Source: SHZI01 sp963802215 (GTDB lineage: Bacteria; Pseudomonadota; Gammaproteobacteria; Steroidobacterales; GCA-2729495). From it: a stretch of DNA of 64,000 nucleotides. Of the stretch, positions 58,948 to 64,000 are shown piece by piece. The stretch is taken from NCBI GenBank assembly GCA_963802215.1, contig CAWDHQ010000002.1:372001-436000 (forward strand), written 5' to 3'. The translations under genes and the position numbers were made by a program. The stretch's first letter is position 1, and the number at the start of each line of letters is the position of its first letter. Under the pieces are notes generated by a model. It searched no databases. It worked only from the letters and a program-made list of their open reading frames with translations, and had not been told where the DNA came from.

Positions 58948-60102
58948 ATTCGAACCCGTCGCCACATTCTCGGCGCCGGCGCCCTTGCGCTGGCGAGTGG
59001 CGCGCTCGGCGGCTGCGGCAGCGCCGGCCGCGATGACTACGCAGCCACAGCTGCCGGCATCTGGCGGCACACCCCGGGGATACCACGGACGCTGGCGGGC
59101 GTGCTCGCTGAACTGGTCCGCTACGGAACTCTGGCCCCGTCCACCTACAACAGCCAATGCTGGCACTTTCGCGCCACCCGGAGTTCGATCACGCTGCTGC
59201 CGGACCCGCACCGGCGCTCTCCGGCGCTCGATCCCGACGACCATCACCTGCACGTGAGCCTGGGTTGCGCCGCCGAGAACATCGTGCAGACCGCGGCCGC
59301 TCTCGGCCTCGGCAGCTTCGTGGAGACGGGCCCGGCGGCCGGAGACGGCGTGACCGTGCGCCTGGAGCTGGCCGCACCGTCCCGGTCGCCGATGGCAGAG
59401 GCCATCCCCGAGCGCCAGACCACCCGCGCTGCCTTCGACGGGAAGGCCGTGCCGGCAGCGGAGCTGACCCAGCTGGAACGGATCGCCCGCGGGCCCGGCG
59501 TGACGCCAGTCTTCGTCACGGACCATGCCCAGAAGCGGCGCCTCCTGGACATGGCTGCCGCGGCCAGCCGGGAGTGGCGTGCCGATCCCGCGAAGCTCGC
59601 CGAACTGCGGCGGTGGACCCGCTTCGACGATGCTTCGGCGCTCTCGACCCTCGACGGTCTTGCTCCCGGGCCTGCCGGCAGGGCTGCCCTGCCGCCGGTC
59701 CTGGGGGGTGCGCTCTTCGATCTGCTCGCAGCCTCGGACCGGCAGACCGACCAGCTCGTCACCCGGGTGCGCTCGTCGGCGGGACTGCTGGCCTTCGTGA
59801 CGGCGGTTGACGACCGGGCGCACTGGGTGGAGACAGGGCGCGCTTTTCAGCGCTTCGCCTTGCGGTCGACGGCGCTCGGCATCCGGCACGACTGGGTGAA
59901 CGCCCCGACCGAACTGCCGGCCCTGCGGCCCCGGCTCGGCATGGAGCTTGGGGAGCCGGCGGGACGGCCCTCCCTGCTGCTGCGCTTCGGCTATGGGCCG
60001 GCCCGGCCCCGCTCGCTCCGCCGCGACCTGAGAAACGAGATCGTGGGCCTGGAGCCGGAGGACGCCCCACTGGCCGGGAGGCCCGGACCACCCGGCACCT
60101 GA
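58948..60102 (+). CDS. Acg-like nitroreductase-family protein with Tat-type signal and no standard start
   Basis: The Acg-family core (FMN-binding nitroreductase fold) runs from residues such as YGTLAPSTYNSQCWHFRATRSSI to RHDWVNAPTELPALRPRLGMELG. In-frame sequence upstream of the first GTG (59101) encodes RTRRHILGAGALALASGALGGCGS, a twin-arginine signal with a lipobox-like Cys; this is the expected N-terminus of the family. No ATG, GTG or TTG precedes it before the in-frame stop; ATT at 58948 is the nearest start-like codon, with GGAG upstream. A GTG start would remove the signal. Confidence 0.72.
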   Translation: MRTRRHILGAGALALASGALGGCGSAGRDDYAATAAGIWRHTPGIPRTLAGVLAELVRYGTLAPSTYNSQCWHFRATRSSITLLPDPHRRSPALDPDDHHLHVSLGCAAENIVQTAAALGLGSFVETGPAAGDGVTVRLELAAPSRSPMAEAIPERQTTRAAFDGKAVPAAELTQLERIARGPGVTPVFVTDHAQKRRLLDMAAAASREWRADPAKLAELRRWTRFDDASALSTLDGLAPGPAGRAALPPVLGGALFDLLAASDRQTDQLVTRVRSSAGLLAFVTAVDDRAHWVETGRAFQRFALRSTALGIRHDWVNAPTELPALRPRLGMELGEPAGRPSLLLRFGYGPARPRSLRRDLRNEIVGLEPEDAPLAGRPGPPGT

Positions 60103-60141
60103 AACCACTTGTAAGGACTGGGGTTTGACACCTGTTTTACA

Positions 60142-60158
60142 TTTGACACAGTGTCAAA
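60142..60158. promoter_or_regulatory. Palindromic operator of the efflux operon
   Basis: TTTGACACAGTGTCAAA, a perfect 17-base palindrome ending 21 bases before the TetR start codon. A further half-site TTTGACAC lies at 60124-60131, and TTGACA could also serve as a -35. This is the expected binding site of the TetR regulator it precedes. Confidence 0.75.
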
Positions 60159-60179
60159 ACAGCCGCTAGTCTGGCGGCC

Positions 60180-60824
60180 ATGGACCCCATTGCTGCCCGC
60201 CGGCTGGAAGAAAAGGAGCGTCGCAGGAACGACATCCTGGATGCCGCCGAGCGCGTGGCCTCGGCCAGCGGCCTCGAGAGCCTCACCATGGACCAGGTGG
60301 CCCGGGACGCCCGGCTCTCCCGCGGACTGCTCTACGTCTACTTCCAGGACAAGCACGACCTGGTGGCCGGCATCTGCGAGCGCGCGCTCATCGGTCTCCA
60401 TGCCCGCTTTGCCGCCCTGATCGACGGGACCAAGACCGGACTCGAGCAGGTGGTGGCCATGGGTCACGCCTACGTGGCCTTTGCCGCCGAGAGCCCCCTG
60501 CAGTTCGAGATCCTCGCGCGCTTCGAAGCCACTGACGCCTCCGCCACCGTCGGTGGCAGCAACCACGGCGCCTGCCTTGCCGCCGGCGCCCGCGTGCATG
60601 CCCTGCTCACCGCGGCGCTGGAGGCTGGCATGCGCGACGGTTCTGTCGCCCGGTCGGCAGGCTCGCCCAGCACCATCGCACTGTCCCTCTGGGCGATGAC
60701 CCACGGCACCATCCAGGTGGCCAGCATGAAGCGGGCGGTACTCACCCAGCAGGGCGTGACGCCCGAGGCGCTGGTCGAGCAGACGATGCGCATGGCTGCC
60801 ATTTCGCTGAAACGCGGTGAGTGA
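60180..60824 (+). CDS. TetR family repressor of the efflux operon
   Basis: 214 residues. N-terminal helix-turn-helix (RRNDILDAAERVASASGLESLTMDQVARDARLSRGLLYVYFQDKHDLVAG) and a C-terminal ligand domain. It overlaps the tolC-like gene (TGATG), so the regulator is co-transcribed with the pump genes. It probably represses them at the palindrome upstream and releases DNA when a toxic ligand binds. The ligand is unknown. Confidence 0.93.
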   Translation: MDPIAARRLEEKERRRNDILDAAERVASASGLESLTMDQVARDARLSRGLLYVYFQDKHDLVAGICERALIGLHARFAALIDGTKTGLEQVVAMGHAYVAFAAESPLQFEILARFEATDASATVGGSNHGACLAAGARVHALLTAALEAGMRDGSVARSAGSPSTIALSLWAMTHGTIQVASMKRAVLTQQGVTPEALVEQTMRMAAISLKRGE

Positions 60825-62251
60825 TGCGCTCGCTGGCCGTATACGTGCTCCTGCTCGCTGGCAGTTCCGCCCTGGCCCAGGAGCCCGCGCCCATGCGGCC
60901 GTTGCGGGCAATCATCGACGACTACGTGAGGGAAGCGCTGGCATCGAACCTCGCGTTGCGCGCCCAGAGTTTCGACATCGAGCGCCAGCTTGCGGTGCTC
61001 GACGAGGCACGGAGCCGCTTCCTGCCCCAGGTCGGCTTCGATGCCCGCTACTCATGGGCTGACGGCGGGCGGGAGATTGACCTGCCCGTCAGCGACCTGG
61101 TCAACCCGGCCTACCAGACCCTCAACGAGCTCCTCGTCACCAATGGCCAGGCGCCGCGCTTCACCGATGTTGCTGACAACAGTTTCGTGTTCCTGAGGGA
61201 CCAGGAGCAGGACACCCGCCTGACACTTCGCCAGCCGCTCTACGCGCCCGCCATCCCGGCGGCATTCCGTGCCCAGAGGGCCACCCTGGATGGAACGACC
61301 TTTGCCCGCCAGGCGCTCGCGCGCCGGCTCGAGCGCGACGTCACCGTCGGCTACCTGGACTGGCTCCGGGCCCGGAACAGCCTCGAGATCGTGGAATCCA
61401 GCCTCGGGCTGCTGCAGGAGAACCTGCGCGTCAACAATTCGCTCTATGCCAATGGCCGCATCACGCAGGACCAGGTGCTAAGGGCGCGGGCCGAGCTGCT
61501 CGAGGTGCAGCAGCAGCTCCGGGAGGCCACCAACCTGACGTCACGCAGCCAGCAGCTGGTGAATTTCCTGCTGAACCGGTCCCTCGACAGCCCCCTGGAG
61601 ATGGCAAGCGTCGAGTCGCGGGATGCCGCCCGGACGGAGGCATCCCAGGTCGGCGACGACACGGAACTGCGCAGCGGTGCCCTGGACCGGCGGCCCGAGC
61701 TCCGCGAACTCGAGGCCCTGGAGCAGGCCGCCGGGTTTCAGGTTGAGCAGGAGAGGGCGGCCCGGAAGCCCCAGGTTTCGATTGGTGTCGACGGCGGGAT
61801 CCAGGGCGAGGACTACGACTTCGGAAGCGGCTACAACTTCGGGATTGCCTCGGTCCAGCTCACCGTACCGATCTTTGACGGCGGCGCCATTCGCTCGCGG
61901 GTGGATGCGGCCCGTGCCGTCGCCCGACAGGCGGCGATCCGCCGCGAGGAATCCGCCCGGCAGATCGAGCTGGAAGTCCAGCAGTCGCTGGACCGGCTGC
62001 GCACGGCGGCCGACTCTCTCGCCACTGCGGAGGCGCGGGCGGAGGCTGCGCGGGCGGGCTTTCGCATCGCAAGCAGCAAGCGGGATCTCGGCGTCATTAA
62101 CCAGGTCGTCTTTCTCGATGCGCGGAATGCACTCACCGGCGCGGAGCTCAACCTGAATCTCACCCGGTTCGCGCTGCTGTCGAGGCAGGCGGAACTGGCC
62201 TACGCCACGGCCGTGAACCCCCTGCCGCTTCCTGTAGGAGCGCCGAACTGA
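60824..62251 (+). CDS. TolC-family outer-membrane efflux protein
   Basis: 475 residues. Signal peptide (LAVYVLLLAGSSALAQ). The internal repeat structure and long coiled-coil helices (RAELLEVQQQLREATNLTSRSQQLVNFLL; QQSLDRLRTAADSLATAEARAEAARAGF) are typical of TolC. It forms the outer-membrane duct of the RND pump. Start overlaps the TetR stop; the stop overlaps the adaptor start (TGATG). A half REP sits within the last codons. Confidence 0.9.
   Translation: MRSLAVYVLLLAGSSALAQEPAPMRPLRAIIDDYVREALASNLALRAQSFDIERQLAVLDEARSRFLPQVGFDARYSWADGGREIDLPVSDLVNPAYQTLNELLVTNGQAPRFTDVADNSFVFLRDQEQDTRLTLRQPLYAPAIPAAFRAQRATLDGTTFARQALARRLERDVTVGYLDWLRARNSLEIVESSLGLLQENLRVNNSLYANGRITQDQVLRARAELLEVQQQLREATNLTSRSQQLVNFLLNRSLDSPLEMASVESRDAARTEASQVGDDTELRSGALDRRPELRELEALEQAAGFQVEQERAARKPQVSIGVDGGIQGEDYDFGSGYNFGIASVQLTVPIFDGGAIRSRVDAARAVARQAAIRREESARQIELEVQQSLDRLRTAADSLATAEARAEAARAGFRIASSKRDLGVINQVVFLDARNALTGAELNLNLTRFALLSRQAELAYATAVNPLPLPVGAPN
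62234..62246 (+). repeat. Half REP within the tolC-like gene end
   Basis: GTAGGAGCGCCGA only; the stem partner is lost. It encodes the C-terminal residues (GAPN) of the TolC-like protein. It may be a decayed REP that became coding. Confidence 0.6.
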
Positions 62252-63339
62252 TGAACTCCCCGAGTCCCATCTTGCGTGATCGCCATTGGGGATCCCCGGT
62301 CGCGGCAACCACATTACTGGCCCTGCTGGTCGCCGCGTGCGGGCCGACGGAGACGGCTCCGGTCCGCCCTCCCACCCGCGTGGGCGCAGCTCCCGTGACG
62401 ACCGGTCCCGCACAGCCACCCGTGCTGACCAGCGGGGTAATCACTACCCGCGAGGAACTGCGGCTGTCGTTCAAGATTGCGGGCATCGTCCGCAAGATCA
62501 GCGTCAACGAGGGCGAAGCAGTGCGGGCGGGCCAGGAGCTGGCGGCGCTCGAACTCACCGAGGTGGACGCCCAGCTTGAGCAGGCCCGGCAACTGGCCGA
62601 CAAGGCCGAGCGGGATCTTGGGCGCAGCATCAAGCTGCGAGCCGACGAGGTCATCAGCGAAGAGGAACTGGAGGCTCTCCGCACCCAGGCCGCTGTCGCC
62701 CGGGCCGCGCTGAGGGCCGCCGAATTCAATCGGAATTTCTCGACCATCTCGGCGCTCCGCGACGGCGTCGTGCTTCGCAAGCTGGTCGAGGAGCGGGAGT
62801 TCGTCCAGGCGGGGCAGGCCGTCCTCGTGGTGGGGCCGAAGGCGGGGGGCTACATCGTCCGCGCCGCCCTCTCGGACCGGGACGTGGTCCGGTTGCGCCT
62901 GGGCGATCCGGCGAGCGTCACGACCGATGCCTTCCCCGGGCAGTCGTTCCAGGGAAGGGTGACGGTGCTGCCGGGAGCGGCGGATGCTGCCAGTGGCCTG
63001 TTCGACATCGAGGTTGAGCTGGCTCCGGCCCCGGTCCGGCTGGTGAGCGGGCTCTCGGCGCGATTGCGGATTGATCCCGCGGCAGCCAGCGAATCGACCT
63101 TGCCGTACGCGCCAGTTGCAGCGGTGATCGAAGCGGATGGCGATCAGGCCGCCGTGTTCGTCGTCGAGGGTGGCGCCGCCCGCCGTCGCCCGGTAAGCAT
63201 CGCCTTCATCGCGCCCACCGCCGTCGCCATCGCCAGCGGGCTGACGGCTGGCGAGACGGTCGTCACCGACGGAGCCCTGTACCTGGAGGATGGCGAGAAG
63301 ATCCAGCTCATCCAGCCGCCGGCGACCGCCGCCCAATGA
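62251..63339 (+). CDS. RND efflux periplasmic adaptor (HlyD/MFP) lipoprotein
   Basis: 362 residues. N-terminal lipoprotein signal (LLALLVAACGPTET). The biotin/lipoyl-like hybrid domain is SFKIAGIVRKISVNEGEAVRAGQELAALE, followed by a coiled-coil hairpin (VDAQLEQARQLADKAERDLGRSIKLRADEVISEEELEALRTQAAVARAAL). It links the pump to the TolC-like duct. It overlaps the pump gene by 4 bases (ATGA). Confidence 0.93.
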   Translation: MNSPSPILRDRHWGSPVAATTLLALLVAACGPTETAPVRPPTRVGAAPVTTGPAQPPVLTSGVITTREELRLSFKIAGIVRKISVNEGEAVRAGQELAALELTEVDAQLEQARQLADKAERDLGRSIKLRADEVISEEELEALRTQAAVARAALRAAEFNRNFSTISALRDGVVLRKLVEEREFVQAGQAVLVVGPKAGGYIVRAALSDRDVVRLRLGDPASVTTDAFPGQSFQGRVTVLPGAADAASGLFDIEVELAPAPVRLVSGLSARLRIDPAAASESTLPYAPVAAVIEADGDQAAVFVVEGGAARRRPVSIAFIAPTAVAIASGLTAGETVVTDGALYLEDGEKIQLIQPPATAAQ

Positions 63340-64000
63340 CCCTGCTCGAGTACCCGATCCGGCGCTTCCAGCCGACGCTCGTCGCCTTCCTCTGCCTGGT
63401 CGCGATGGGCATCTACGCGTTCGTGAACGTCCCGCGCGAGGAGGATCCCTACTTCAAGATATCGGCATTCTTCATTACGGTGATCCTTCCGGGTGCGGAT
63501 CCCATCGACCTCGAGCGACTTGTGGCAAAGCCCATCGAGGACAAGCTTGCTGAGCTGGATGACGTCAAGGACATCGAAAGCACGGTCCGGGACAATGTTG
63601 CACTGGTGGTCATCAAGTTCGAGGCATTCACAGATCCCGACGAGAAGTACGACGAGGTCCAGCGGGAGATCAACGCGCTCCGTCTGAGCCTGCCGGGCGA
63701 GATATCCCGGCTCGAGATCCGGAAGTTCAGTCCCGCGCTCGTCAACACGGTCCAGTTCGCCCTCGTCTCCGAGACCGCGACGTACCGCGAGCTGGAGGAC
63801 CTGGCCCGGGACCTGAAGGATCGCCTCAAGACGGTTGATGGCGTGCGGACGGCCGAGAGCTGGGCCTTTCCGGAGCGGGAGTTGCGAGTGGAGGTCGACC
63901 TTCGCCGGATGGCGGAGCTCAACGTCACTCCCGGTGCCCTTGTGGAGGCGCTGCAGAGTGAGAACAGCGATGTGCCGGCAGGGACCATCGACCTGGGTTC
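63336..64000 (+). CDS. RND-family efflux pump, inner-membrane subunit (3' end cut)
   Basis: The frame is open to the window end (about 221 residues visible of a usual ~1,030). N-terminus TLLEYPIRRFQPTLVAFLCLVAMGIYAFVNVPREEDPYF includes the first transmembrane helix and the periplasmic start with VTVILPGADPIDLERLVAKPIEDKL, typical of the AcrB/MexB-like and related heavy-metal or multidrug RND subgroup. The proton-relay aspartates lie beyond the window. Confidence 0.93.
   Translation, partial: MTLLEYPIRRFQPTLVAFLCLVAMGIYAFVNVPREEDPYFKISAFFITVILPGADPIDLERLVAKPIEDKLAELDDVKDIESTVRDNVALVVIKFEAFTDPDEKYDEVQREINALRLSLPGEISRLEIRKFSPALVNTVQFALVSETATYRELEDLARDLKDRLKTVDGVRTAESWAFPERELRVEVDLRRMAELNVTPGALVEALQSENSDVPAGTIDLG

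Noticed and set aside
58935..58968. tRNA T-arm-like GATTCGAACCC sequence
   Set aside because: It resembles the reverse of a tRNA T-loop, but no acceptor or anticodon partner is found within tRNA length, and the bases encode the Tat signal of the Acg-like protein.
1..64000. CRISPR array, prophage or rRNA/tRNA genes
   Set aside because: No spaced direct repeats of CRISPR type, no phage structural genes, and no rRNA-like or complete tRNA-like segment was seen.

Overview
The window is high-GC chromosomal DNA from what is most likely a gammaproteobacterium of the Steroidobacterales/Xanthomonadales type. The lineage call rests on the RlmJ and YebC homologues, an OxyR facing a peroxiredoxin-glutaredoxin hybrid, several large TonB-dependent receptors beside Rieske oxygenases, a VPLPA-CTERM protein, and many GTAG-headed REP palindromes. 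No rRNA, tRNA or CRISPR array was recognised. Both window ends cut genes: a DUF808 membrane protein on the left and an RND pump on the right.

Layout. 1-6.7 kb: DUF808 protein, GH5 glucanase, type-B carboxylesterase, an ABC transporter with a degenerate nucleotide-binding domain, a Sel1-repeat protein and a DUF2231 membrane protein. 6.7-16.2 kb: a scavenging/catabolic block (Rieske oxygenase, TPR-sulfotransferase, TonB receptor, amino-acid permease, M20 peptidase, second Rieske oxygenase). 16.3-20.9 kb: H1-like protein, VPLPA-CTERM protein, MoxR ATPase plus vWA protein bounded by palindromic elements, ADP-ribosylglycohydrolase. 20.9-29.5 kb: two identical, inverted IS110 elements enclosing an HtrA-like protease, a membrane protein, a PLP decarboxylase, a DUF1838 protein and a PIF1-like helicase. 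29.5-37.7 kb: M48 lipoprotein, BrnT/BrnA toxin-antitoxin pair, SOUL protein, membrane protein, choice-of-anchor-D surface protein, TonB receptor. 37.8-40.9 kb: a 32-residue peptide gene with a near-perfect Shine-Dalgarno, then a zinc peptidase and an ATP-grasp ligase, and a cysteine hydrolase. 40.9-46.8 kb: AlgE-like porin, a cytochrome cd1 nitrite reductase with an extra cytochrome c domain, and a TonB receptor. 46.9-58.4 kb: mixed housekeeping and stress genes (methyltransferase, Rieske oxygenase, PPOX protein, HU, YebC, RlmJ, MazG-like protein, DUF3617, TMTC-like protein, hybrid peroxiredoxin, OxyR). 58.4-64 kb: an Acg-like nitroreductase and a TetR-TolC-HlyD-RND efflux operon with a clear palindromic operator.

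The strongest observations concern repeats. About twenty REP units (head GTAG, then a GAGCG...CGCGAC stem) are scattered through the window, and most are fused to gene ends: the TAG of the head, or the TGA in the stem-loop, is the stop codon of fifteen and three genes respectively. Both IS110 copies sit in this GTAG head, with a CT core at both ends. The 5' non-coding part of the IS folds on paper into two loops whose guide segments match the REP target and the IS's own joined ends, which is the arrangement of an IS621-type bridge RNA. The best candidate for an undescribed system is the small-peptide, metallopeptidase and ATP-grasp neighbourhood at 37.9-40.2 kb.
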